Shown: piece by piece, positions 1 to 6,464 of the stretch
Position numbering within the stretch: the first letter of the stretch is position 1
Layout: each line of letters begins with the position of its first letter
From: Sedimentisphaerales bacterium
Lineage (GTDB): Bacteria; Planctomycetota; Phycisphaerae; Sedimentisphaerales; UBA12454
Length of the DNA stretch: 33,201 nucleotides
Direction: 5' to 3'
Assembly: GCA_016930635.1 (NCBI GenBank)
Contig: JAFGGI010000023.1
Span: forward strand, 1-33,201
Notes under the pieces: generated by a model
Database searches by the model: none
What the model saw: only the letters and a program-made list of their open reading frames with translations
What the model was told of the DNA's origin: nothing
Position numbers and translations under genes: made by a program

Positions 1-171
1 CTGGGCTTGAAATAAATTTCGCCCCAGCCAGTTTGCTTTGTTCATAGTCTGACAAGGTCAGCTTTTGCTGAAATAAAAACTGCCAAATCATATCAATTTA
101 TGTCATAGTTCCCCTTGCTTGATAACTATCAAGTATTACTTTAAGGCAAAGCCCTTTAAGGGGCAAGCACG

Positions 172-195
172 ACCCCTCACCGCAGGGGTGGGGGC
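172..195. repeat. Hairpin repeat A with GGGGCTAA border
   Basis: ACCCCT (172-177) pairs with AGGGGT (184-189) across the six-base loop CACCGC. The hairpin is followed by GGGGGCTAAG. The same right border follows the hairpins at 204 and 232 and the one at 6440, although the stem sequences differ. Confidence 0.5.
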
Positions 196-203
196 TAAGC
201 AAA

Positions 204-226
204 CCCGCCGTGAAACGGCGGGCTAA
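204..226. repeat. Hairpin repeat B with GGGCTAA border
   Basis: CCCGCCGT (204-211) and ACGGCGGG (215-222) form a perfect 8-bp stem with loop GAA, followed by CTAA. It is a member of the same structural family as the neighbouring hairpins. There is no T-run on either strand, so a terminator role is not supported. Confidence 0.65.
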
Positions 227-231
227 ATAAA

Positions 232-257
232 CCCTGCCATAGTGATGGCAGGGCTAA
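232..257. repeat. Hairpin repeat C with GGGCTAA border
   Basis: CCCTGCCAT (232-240) and ATGGCAGGG (245-253) form a perfect 9-bp stem with loop AGTG, followed by CTAA. The stem sequence is unlike hairpin B, 10 bases away, but length, spacing and right border are the same. That points to selection on structure rather than on primary sequence. Confidence 0.65.
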
Positions 258-353
258 CCGAGATTGTCGCGGCTTTGTGCCTCGCAATGACGATGGATTC
301 CTGCCTGCGCGGGAATGACATTCTTAGGGTCTTTGCGCCTTGGTGGCTGAATA

Positions 354-1382
354 TCAATTTGAGGGTTCGAGTCTTTGGGATTCGGGCAGGTGTTTGCCGG
401 CGAGGTGTATAACAATGCCGGGCAGCGAAGTTATGATCCAGATAAGCCTTTGAGCCAGGGCAAGTGTTGGTATCTTTTCAGTAACTCCAATGACTTTGAA
501 CATTCCCTGGATGCCGATTTCCATGACTCCTGCCCCGCCTACACTGATAGGAATAACGCCTATTATCCATGACATCGGGAAAAAGACAAAATAGTATTTG
601 ATATGAGCTTCTATACCAAGATTTCGGCCTATGAGCCAAAAGCCTATGATTGCCAGGGACTGACACATAAAGGTGAGAATTATCGCCAACAGAATTGTAA
701 ACGGCTTGGTGCAATAAATTTTTACTGCTGTCATTATTCGGCCAAGCCAGAACTTCCATTTCATAGCAAATACAAGGCCGTATTTATAAAGTATGGGACG
801 AAGTTTCTTATTAAAATACATTACGGCAAGTACCGCAGCAACCAATAGAATCAAAGCGGCCAGGGCAATGGAGGCCTTAATTGCTAACGATGCAAAATCG
901 AAATTTGCAGTGAACTGCAGTTCGGTTTCGGCACCTTTTGCGGGTATCAGCCAATATGACAGGAAAATGATAGCAAAGGTACCGAAAAGGCCGATGGCAC
1001 GGTCGACAAAGACGCTGAGGGCTGCTTCGATTTTCTTTTCGGTATGCATTGTAACATACCAGGCCCTTATGGCATCTCCGCCGACTGAGCCGGGCAGACA
1101 ATTGTTATAAAACAGGCCGAGAAAATGAAGCTTGAGTGCGGGTATATAATTTATATGTATTCCCTGGGTACGCAGTAATGTCAGCCAGCGAAGGACGAAC
1201 AGCAGCTGGCCGGCGACAAAAAGACCAAGAGCAATGGCAAAAATAACTTTATTCAGGCCGGCAAAATCACTTATTATGCTTTTAGGATTATTTTGAATCA
1301 CAAAATACAAAAAAGCTCCGACAGCTACCGTTATCCTGATAAGATGCGAAAGATGTCTGTTTTTTTTGTTATTTTGTGCCAA
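354..1382 (-). CDS. YbhN / LPG-synthase-TM family integral membrane protein
   Basis: This is a polytopic inner-membrane protein of the UPF0104 / lysylphosphatidylglycerol synthase transmembrane family (YbhN-like). The 342 residues contain about seven to eight hydrophobic segments. The family signatures are visible: NNCLPGSVGGDAIRAW near residue 95 and PISVGGAGVMEIG near residue 280. The fused MprF lysyl-transferase domain is absent, so transfer of lysine to lipid should not be assumed; stand-alone members are poorly characterised and are often found near lipid or glycan genes. The start is TTG, preceded by AAGGA six bases upstream. The C-terminal residues EPSN are encoded inside a dispersed-repeat block that continues into the non-coding region. 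It is transcribed divergently from hisI. Confidence 0.85.
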   Translation of the reverse strand: MAQNNKKNRHLSHLIRITVAVGAFLYFVIQNNPKSIISDFAGLNKVIFAIALGLFVAGQLLFVLRWLTLLRTQGIHINYIPALKLHFLGLFYNNCLPGSVGGDAIRAWYVTMHTEKKIEAALSVFVDRAIGLFGTFAIIFLSYWLIPAKGAETELQFTANFDFASLAIKASIALAALILLVAAVLAVMYFNKKLRPILYKYGLVFAMKWKFWLGRIMTAVKIYCTKPFTILLAIILTFMCQSLAIIGFWLIGRNLGIEAHIKYYFVFFPMSWIIGVIPISVGGAGVMEIGIQGMFKVIGVTEKIPTLALAQRLIWIITSLPGIVIHLAGKHLPESQRLEPSN

Positions 1383-1464
1383 AATGTTTCCTTAAAAAAA
1401 ACTTGAGTTCGGGCATAATAACGTGTAAAAGATTATTAGGCAAGAAGATAAATCAGAAGTACTT

Positions 1465-1470
1465 AAGGAG
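1465..1470 (+). promoter_or_regulatory. Shine-Dalgarno site fixing a TTG start for hisI
   Basis: AAGGAG lies seven bases before TTG at 1478-1480. That is better than anything in front of the upstream in-frame ATG at 1376, and the resulting protein has the normal HisI length. Confidence 0.65.
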
Positions 1471-1477
1471 TTTGAAA

Positions 1478-1888
1478 TTGGCAGCGGATGAGAAAATAGA
1501 GGTTGGGACAAATTTTGAGCCGAAATTCGACTCTAATGGGCTGATTACAGCTATATCACAGGATATAAATACCGGCGAGGTTCTGATGGTCGCATATATG
1601 AACCGAGAGGCGCTGGATTTGACTGTGAAAACAGGTAATGCTGTTTTTTACAGCAGGAGCAGAAAAAAACTGTGGAAAAAAGGGGAAGAGAGCGGGCACG
1701 TACAGAAGGTTAAACAGATCCTTGTGGACTGCGACCAGGATTGCCTGATCTTAAAGGTCCAGGCAGATGCCGGGCAGTGCCACGTGGGGTTTAGAAGCTG
1801 TTTCTACAGGGCATTAAAAGATAATTCAAAAGAACTTGAATTTATCGCTGAAAAAGTTTATGATCCTGATAAGATATATAAGAAATAA
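1478..1888 (+). CDS. hisI: Phosphoribosyl-AMP cyclohydrolase
   Basis: HisI opens the adenine ring of phosphoribosyl-AMP to give ProFAR, the third step of histidine synthesis, using zinc in the cytosol. With a TTG start at 1478 the protein has 136 residues, close to the usual single-domain length. Family motifs follow in order: MNREAL, LWKKGEESGHVQ, the metal-site stretch DCDQDCL, and GQCHVGFRSCFYR with its conserved Cys and His. No HisE (phosphoribosyl-ATP pyrophosphatase) domain follows and no other his gene is nearby, so hisI stands alone here. An in-frame ATG at 1376 would add 34 basic, non-conserved residues and overlap the divergent gene, so I prefer the TTG start with its strong ribosome site. 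Confidence 0.93.
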   Translation: MAADEKIEVGTNFEPKFDSNGLITAISQDINTGEVLMVAYMNREALDLTVKTGNAVFYSRSRKKLWKKGEESGHVQKVKQILVDCDQDCLILKVQADAGQCHVGFRSCFYRALKDNSKELEFIAEKVYDPDKIYKK

Positions 1889-1994
1889 ACGCTTTAGAGA
1901 ACTAAATCATGATAAAGCCTAAGAAAATCAACTGTCGTACGATAGTTGGCAGCGGCCTTTGGAGGGTGTTCTGCAACAATGGGAGGACAGGGTC

Positions 1995-2711
1995 ATGAAT
2001 GAGATTGCTTTTGGCGTTTTTCTTATCTTCATAATAATCGCAGCAGGCGTATTTGCAATTCAACGATTTCAGCACAAGGCAGAAAAGGACAGGCAGGATA
2101 AATGGTTTACCGACCTGCTGGCCAATAAGGCCAAGATACAAACAGATACAAACTATGCACACGGGTCATGGTACCAGGAAATAGATGTAGATGATGACGG
2201 AAATGCAAACCATACTGTGGAGGCAGGTATTATAAATATCGGGGAAAAGGCATTAGAACATTTAACCTTTCCTGTTTACTGTGAAACCGAAAACGTATCT
2301 GAAAAAGAGGTACAGCCCTGGGCAGCGTGTGGGGAGAAATCTTTACCAGTCCAGGTGAAAAACTGGGTCAATGAACAGGGTCGAGGCCAATTGGTTATTT
2401 CCATTACTCCGGCTCTTTTGCCGGGGGAAAGACGAAATATACGATGGGGCTACAGACTTCCGTCAATATTCTCATCGGGAGATGAATTCTATAACTGGGA
2501 TGTGAGGACTCCCTTTCTTGAAATCGGCGGTAAAATCCAGTTCTCCCGGTCATGGTCTATTAGCGACATCCGATGGGACAGCGGCGTCAAAAAAAACCAG
2601 GCAATACCCAAAGTCAAGAAAAATGCAATCGTATGGAAAATGCGTTTCCCCAAATTAGGACAGAGAATTACAATGAGGTTCGGGCTGAGCAATAAGGCTA
2701 AAGATGCTTAG
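1995..2711 (+). CDS. Membrane-anchored protein of unknown function
   Basis: I do not recognise a family. From ATG 1995 (GGGAGG eight bases upstream) the product has 238 residues. It has one N-terminal membrane segment (about residues 4-20, rich in Ile, Phe and Ala), a basic and glutamine-rich juxtamembrane stretch, and then a soluble region with many short beta-type segments. The middle contains acidic DVDDDGNAN, and the C-terminal half is rich in Trp and Lys. The fold could be an all-beta extracytoplasmic domain, but that is only an impression. The last 14 bases overlap the 3' end of the convergent ahbD gene. No signal peptidase site is obvious, so it is probably anchored rather than released. 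Confidence 0.6.
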   Translation: MNEIAFGVFLIFIIIAAGVFAIQRFQHKAEKDRQDKWFTDLLANKAKIQTDTNYAHGSWYQEIDVDDDGNANHTVEAGIINIGEKALEHLTFPVYCETENVSEKEVQPWAACGEKSLPVQVKNWVNEQGRGQLVISITPALLPGERRNIRWGYRLPSIFSSGDEFYNWDVRTPFLEIGGKIQFSRSWSISDIRWDSGVKKNQAIPKVKKNAIVWKMRFPKLGQRITMRFGLSNKAKDA

Positions 2712-4290
2712 TTTTCAGTGATTTAACAGTGCCCAAAGTCTCAAACTTTTCTATTCCAAATCTTTCGACAAAATCATTCACAATTTCAGCAAGCTGTTCG
2801 GAGCTTTGTGAGTGTATCATCGCGTAAATATTATACGGCCAATGGGGCTGTGTCTTCCTTTGGAAACAATGGCTTACCTGATCCAGGCTGCTTAGAAATT
2901 CAGCAGAGGATTGCAGGACATTACCTTGGGCTTCATAGCAAAACAAGGTATTAATTATATCGGGGGGGTTGTGACGCCTGACGGCAGATGAGTCGAGCTT
3001 GTAACGTCTGGTCGCAGGAAAAGAAAAGAATTCCGTCTTAAACTTTCCGGAAAACTCTTTGATAATTTTGTTTATTCCATCCGAATTTTTCGCCTTTAAC
3101 GTAAACCACAAATTATAATAATGGTCTCTTAAATAATTATGAGAAACATTCGGCAAAGAATTTACCGCATCGGTAACGGCGGCAAGCTGGCCGGTCTCTA
3201 TATGTGCAGCGATGAGTGTACTGACCGGGCCGGTATAAGAACAAATCGGATCGGAAGCGAGATAATCGCCTGTTTGAGCAAAGGCTCTTGCCCGGCACCC
3301 GCCGCAGGTTTCTATATAAATACACTCGCCACATTTACCAACGAAATTTTTTCGACGAATCGAATTTAAAAAATCGGATTTTTCCCAGATGGAGCCAAAA
3401 TCACCTGCTTTTAAAATATTACCGGCTGAGATTTTCAAAAATCCGCAGGTTTGGACATCACCTTCGTAACTGATAAATACAAAGTCGCCAGCCGCCAGAC
3501 AGCCAAAGGTTTTTTTCTTTGAGTCGGGATATAAACTATGAAAAACCACAGCAAACCGAGGGGCGCAGGTAAAACGCACATCGATATCACTTTCGGCTTT
3601 CAACTTTGCAACGGTTTTTAAGGTCTGTTCGTACTCTTTGCCGGTTAAAGCGATATCAGCAAGTTCGACTCCCCTGCCGGCAGGGACGAGCATAAACGGA
3701 TTGAAGCAATAGGCTCCAAGTTTTTCAGAAAGTTCAGCGATTTCAGTAAGATTTTTGAAATTGAGTTTTGTAACAGTTGTATTGATTTGAAATTTCAGAC
3801 CGGCCTGGCGTGCAATATCAGCTGCAGCGAGTGTTTTTTCAAAAGCACCGGGTGTTTGACGGAAATTATCATGCATCACAGCATTGGCTGAGTCGAGTGA
3901 AAAGGAAAGTGATATAACCTGTGCTTGTACGAGCTTTTGTGCAATATCCTGATTGAAATTGTAGCCGCAGGTCGCAACCGAAACAGGCAGGCCAACGGAA
4001 ACTGCATAGTCGATCAATTCAAATATGTCGTCTCTTTCGAGAGGTTCGCCGCCGGTGAAAATAAGGACAGACCTGTTGTAATCGGCGATGGATTTTATAA
4101 TCCTTTTACATTGCTCGGTAGTTAAATCATCTTTAAATTCAGGATCCGCCGATGCCCTGCAGTGAATGCAGTTCATTTTGCATCTGCGTGTAACTTCAAA
4201 GGCGATTATTCGAGGTTTTTTCAGACACGGACTTACACTGACTTTATCAGAGACTGACTGACACGGATTAATATTGTTTTTTTTAGACAC
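2698..4290 (-). CDS. ahbD: AhbD-type radical SAM heme synthase fused to AhbA-like and AhbB-like siroheme decarboxylase halves
   Basis: Residues 30-350 match AhbD, which oxidatively decarboxylates Fe-coproporphyrin III to heme b. The radical SAM cysteines are C37, C41 and C44 in RRCKMNCIHCRASA. TGGEPL follows at 79-84, FMLVPAGRG at 199-207, and SPASM-type auxiliary cysteines at 264, 282, 320, 323, 329, 332 and 350. A second part begins four residues after C350. Residues 353-437 resemble the ligand-binding half of AhbA (VSTLIAAH, VSHNYLRDHYYNLWFTL), and residues 443-530 resemble that of AhbB (VSHCFQRKTQPHWPYNIYAM, IHS). Both lack the roughly 60-residue AsnC-type helix-turn-helix found in stand-alone AhbA/B. 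Such halves form siroheme decarboxylase, so one polypeptide may carry two separate pathway steps. The gene is last in the heme operon, 23 bases after hemB. GTG at 4290 is the most upstream in-frame start; it has no ribosome site and lies in a 10-bp repeat, so the true start is uncertain. Confidence 0.85.
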   Translation of the reverse strand: MSKKNNINPCQSVSDKVSVSPCLKKPRIIAFEVTRRCKMNCIHCRASADPEFKDDLTTEQCKRIIKSIADYNRSVLIFTGGEPLERDDIFELIDYAVSVGLPVSVATCGYNFNQDIAQKLVQAQVISLSFSLDSANAVMHDNFRQTPGAFEKTLAAADIARQAGLKFQINTTVTKLNFKNLTEIAELSEKLGAYCFNPFMLVPAGRGVELADIALTGKEYEQTLKTVAKLKAESDIDVRFTCAPRFAVVFHSLYPDSKKKTFGCLAAGDFVFISYEGDVQTCGFLKISAGNILKAGDFGSIWEKSDFLNSIRRKNFVGKCGECIYIETCGGCRARAFAQTGDYLASDPICSYTGPVSTLIAAHIETGQLAAVTDAVNSLPNVSHNYLRDHYYNLWFTLKAKNSDGINKIIKEFSGKFKTEFFSFPATRRYKLDSSAVRRHNPPDIINTLFCYEAQGNVLQSSAEFLSSLDQVSHCFQRKTQPHWPYNIYAMIHSQSSEQLAEIVNDFVERFGIEKFETLGTVKSLKTKHL

Positions 4291-4310
4291 GGATTTACAC
4301 GGATTAACAC
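4196..4310 (-). repeat. Degenerate ~10-bp repeat (ATCCGTGT type) at the 5' end of the ahbD fusion gene
   Basis: Read on the minus strand, the unit GTGTTAATCC is followed by GTGTAAATCC and GTGTCTAAAA at exact 10-base spacing (4310 down to about 4281). Further variants occur inside the gene: TTAATCCGTGTCAGTC and GTAAGTCCGTGTCTG. The first 25-30 residues of the predicted protein are therefore repeat-encoded (NINPCQSVSDKVSVSPCL), which explains why they do not resemble AhbD. Confidence 0.6.
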
Positions 4311-4313
4311 TGT

Positions 4314-5288
4314 TTATAATTTATTTTGAGCAAGCTCTTTCGCAAAGTAAGTAATAATTACATCGGCACCGGCTCGTTTAATAGCTGTCAAAGATTCTAT
4401 CGCTGTTTCTTTTCTGTCAAAGACATCATGAGCGGCGGCAACATTTATTGCCATATATTCGCCGCTGACCTGATAGGCAGCTATGGGCACATCAAAACGC
4501 TGTTTGGCCCGGCAGATAATATCAAGATAAGCCATGGCAGGCTTGATCATTACAATATCAGCTCCTTCGTCAATATCGAGCTGGATTTCCCGCATAGCCT
4601 GTTTTACCGATGAGGCAATGTCCATCTGATAGGTTTTTCTATCGCCAAAGGCAGGAGCAGAATCGGCGGCATCACGGAATGGGCCATAAAATGCTGATGC
4701 GTATTTTGCTGAATACGACATAATAACAGTATCTGTAAATCCCTTTTCGTCAAGGGCTTTTCTTATTACAGCCACTCTGCCGTCCATCATATCAGATGGA
4801 GCAATTATATCTGCACCGGCATTTGCATGCGACAGAGCTACTTTAGCCAATATTTGACAGGTCGTATCATTGTCAATCTTTTCATCTTTTATTATGCCGC
4901 AATGGCCATGGTCGGTATAGGCGCAAAGACAGACATCGGTAATAACTAATAATTCTGGAACAGCTTTTTTGATTTTTTTAATTGCCTGCTGGAGGGCAGC
5001 ACTATCGTTATAGGCATCTGAGCCCTTTGCATCCTTCTTTTCAGGAAGGCCGAACAGTAAAACCGCAGGTATGCCGAGAGAGAAGACCTCCTTTGCCTCA
5101 TCAGCAATTAAGTCAGGTGAAAAGTGGAAACAGCCTATCATTGACTCTATCGGTTTTTTTATTCCGGCACCCGGGCAGATGAATAAGGGATAGATCAGAT
5201 TATCAACAGACAGATTTACACCTCTGACAAGCCGGCGCATTGATTCGCTCGTTCTGAGCCTGCGCATTTTAGCTGGTAACTTATCCAC
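4314..5288 (-). CDS. hemB: Delta-aminolevulinic acid dehydratase (porphobilinogen synthase)
   Basis: HemB condenses two 5-aminolevulinate molecules to porphobilinogen in the cytosol. The 324 residues are the usual length. The zinc-type metal site is present as DVCLCAYTDHGHCG, with C120, C122 and C130. The two active-site lysines are K195 in MSYSAKYASAFYGPF and K249 in DIVMIKPAMAYLD (Schiff base). GDRKTYQMD follows the first lysine as expected. The start is GTG, with AAGGAG six bases upstream at 5295-5300. That ribosome site lies inside the last codons of ahbC, and the ahbC stop is separated from this GTG by one base, so translation is probably coupled. It is the fourth gene of the heme operon. 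Confidence 0.97.
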   Translation of the reverse strand: MDKLPAKMRRLRTSESMRRLVRGVNLSVDNLIYPLFICPGAGIKKPIESMIGCFHFSPDLIADEAKEVFSLGIPAVLLFGLPEKKDAKGSDAYNDSAALQQAIKKIKKAVPELLVITDVCLCAYTDHGHCGIIKDEKIDNDTTCQILAKVALSHANAGADIIAPSDMMDGRVAVIRKALDEKGFTDTVIMSYSAKYASAFYGPFRDAADSAPAFGDRKTYQMDIASSVKQAMREIQLDIDEGADIVMIKPAMAYLDIICRAKQRFDVPIAAYQVSGEYMAINVAAAHDVFDRKETAIESLTAIKRAGADVIITYFAKELAQNKL

Positions 5289-5289
5289 T

Positions 5290-6420
5290 TTATACTCCTT
5301 GGGCGGATATTTCCTCGTCAGTCAGGAAACAATCCGGCTCCAAAACCCATTCAGATTTTAAATCATTACCGAAAAACCGCATATTTGTACCGCAGATTGT
5401 CAGCCAGCGGCATTTTTTGCATCTGGCCGGTGCAAAAGCGGTTTTATCTTTAAATATATGTAAATAATTCTTCATAATATTTTCAAATTTCTCTTCTGTT
5501 ATATTACCGAGCGTGTAATTTTGCCAGAACTGGTCAGGGTGAACATTGCCCTGCGAATCAACGTCGAAAATTTTCGTACCAATTTTGTTTCCGCCGAATT
5601 TTTCGAGCAGAGACAATACTTTTTCGTAAGACTCTGATTTTTCCTGTTTCAGACGATGTAAAACAAACGCGCCATCGACGTGATTGCCGACGGTAAGGAC
5701 CTCGGTTACACCTTTTTTGGAATATTCTTTTGCACAATCGAGAATATTGGCCAGGGCAGTTCTTATCTGCTGGTTTGTACACTTTAGATTGTTTTCTGCC
5801 GCCCTGCCTGCAGAGATCAGGTGATAGAAACAAATCCTGGAAACATTCAATTTTGCAGCAAGTGCGAAGATGTCAGCTATCTGGGTATAATTTATATTTG
5901 TTATTGTAAAACGCATACCTGTTTTCAGATTTATATCTTTACAAAACTTCATCGCATTTACAGCCGATTTGAAACTGCCTTTGATGCCGCGGAATTTATC
6001 ATGTGTTTCTTCTGTGCCGTCGATAGAGATGCCGACATATTTTACGCCTGCATCGAGAAGTTTTTTTGCTATTTCGGCATTTATCAGGCTTCCATTTGTC
6101 GAAAGGACGGTCCGCAGACCGATTTTGTGCGAAAACTGTAAAAGTTCTAATATCTTTTCCCTTTCGAGCGGTTCGCCGCCGCTGAAAAGTACAACAGGAC
6201 ATTTAACGGCTGCTAACTGCTCTAAAAGCTGTTTTGCCTGGGTTGCATCAAGTTCTTTGCCGCTTGTAGATTGCGCTTTGGCATAACAGTGGAGACAGTT
6301 TTGGCCGCATTTATTGGTACAATTATAGACAACTATAGGGCCTGTATCATTATCCGCACGATAACGATATTTGTCCGATTCATTTTCAATACCGCAATAT
6401 AATCTTGAAATATTAATCAT
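5290..6420 (-). CDS. ahbC: AhbC, radical SAM 12,18-didecarboxysiroheme deacetylase-type enzyme
   Basis: AhbC removes the acetate side chains of 12,18-didecarboxysiroheme to give Fe-coproporphyrin III in the alternative heme pathway; the heme d1 protein NirJ is its close relative. From ATG 6420 the protein has 376 residues. The radical SAM cysteines are C38, C42 and C45 (CGQNCLHCYA), and FSGGEPL follows at about 79-85. Markers typical of AhbC/NirJ are YHLISAGR (199-206), GNHVDGAF (245-252) and VHPDQFW (293-299). The C-terminal auxiliary cysteines are C334, C337, C343 and C364. Context favours AhbC over NirJ, because no heme d1 genes are present. An upstream in-frame TTG at 6468 would add 16 residues encoded by a hairpin repeat, so ATG is preferred although its ribosome site is weak. 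Confidence 0.9.
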   Translation of the reverse strand: MINISRLYCGIENESDKYRYRADNDTGPIVVYNCTNKCGQNCLHCYAKAQSTSGKELDATQAKQLLEQLAAVKCPVVLFSGGEPLEREKILELLQFSHKIGLRTVLSTNGSLINAEIAKKLLDAGVKYVGISIDGTEETHDKFRGIKGSFKSAVNAMKFCKDINLKTGMRFTITNINYTQIADIFALAAKLNVSRICFYHLISAGRAAENNLKCTNQQIRTALANILDCAKEYSKKGVTEVLTVGNHVDGAFVLHRLKQEKSESYEKVLSLLEKFGGNKIGTKIFDVDSQGNVHPDQFWQNYTLGNITEEKFENIMKNYLHIFKDKTAFAPARCKKCRWLTICGTNMRFFGNDLKSEWVLEPDCFLTDEEISAQGV

Positions 6421-6439
6421 AATCTTTGGGGATATTACC

Positions 6440-6464
6440 CCCCCGCCACAGGGGCGGGGGCTAA
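6440..6464. repeat. Hairpin repeat D with GGGCTAA border, between cobA/hemD and ahbC
   Basis: CCCCCGCC (6440-6447) pairs with GGCGGGGG (6453-6460) around ACAGG, followed by CTAAC. It belongs to the same family as the hairpins at 172-257. The CTA of its border is the TAG stop codon of cobA/hemD on the minus strand. In the transcript it would form a G+C-rich hairpin between two operon genes. It has no U-run, so it may affect mRNA processing or stability, but termination is not indicated. Confidence 0.6.

Larger units (their letters stand above)
1..353. other. Intergenic region: mosaic of short dispersed repeats, no gene
   Basis: I see no credible coding region here. The stretch is built from unrelated-looking repeat modules placed end to end: three hairpins that each lead into GGGCTAA or GGGGCTAA (172-256), a block beginning GAGATTGTCGCGG and ending GCAATGACG (260-292), a block with the ATTCC/GGAAT inverted pair around TGCCTGCGC (about 293-320), and a block reading TTTGCGCCTTGGTGGCTGAA (about 329-348). 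Sequences resembling the last three recur as dispersed repeats in many environmental bacterial genomes; that is recollection, not a search. The last block runs into the 3' end of the leftward gene at 354 and appears to supply its final codons. Confidence 0.5.

Noticed and set aside
172-257. CRISPR-like array
   Set aside because: The three hairpins have different sequences and no constant repeat or regular spacer length.
1376-1477. In-frame ATG extension of hisI by 34 residues
   Set aside because: The added residues are not conserved, would overlap the divergent gene start, and lack a ribosome site; TTG 1478 has AAGGAG at ideal spacing.
2698-2711. Overlapping 3' ends as a sign of misassembly
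   Set aside because: Short convergent overlaps are common; both frames remain intact up to their own stop codons.
2698-4290. Peptide-maturing SPASM radical SAM protein (PqqE/anSME type) or NirJ
   Set aside because: HCRASA, FMLVPAGRG, the AhbA/B-like tail and the heme gene context fit AhbD; no precursor peptide or heme d1 genes are present.
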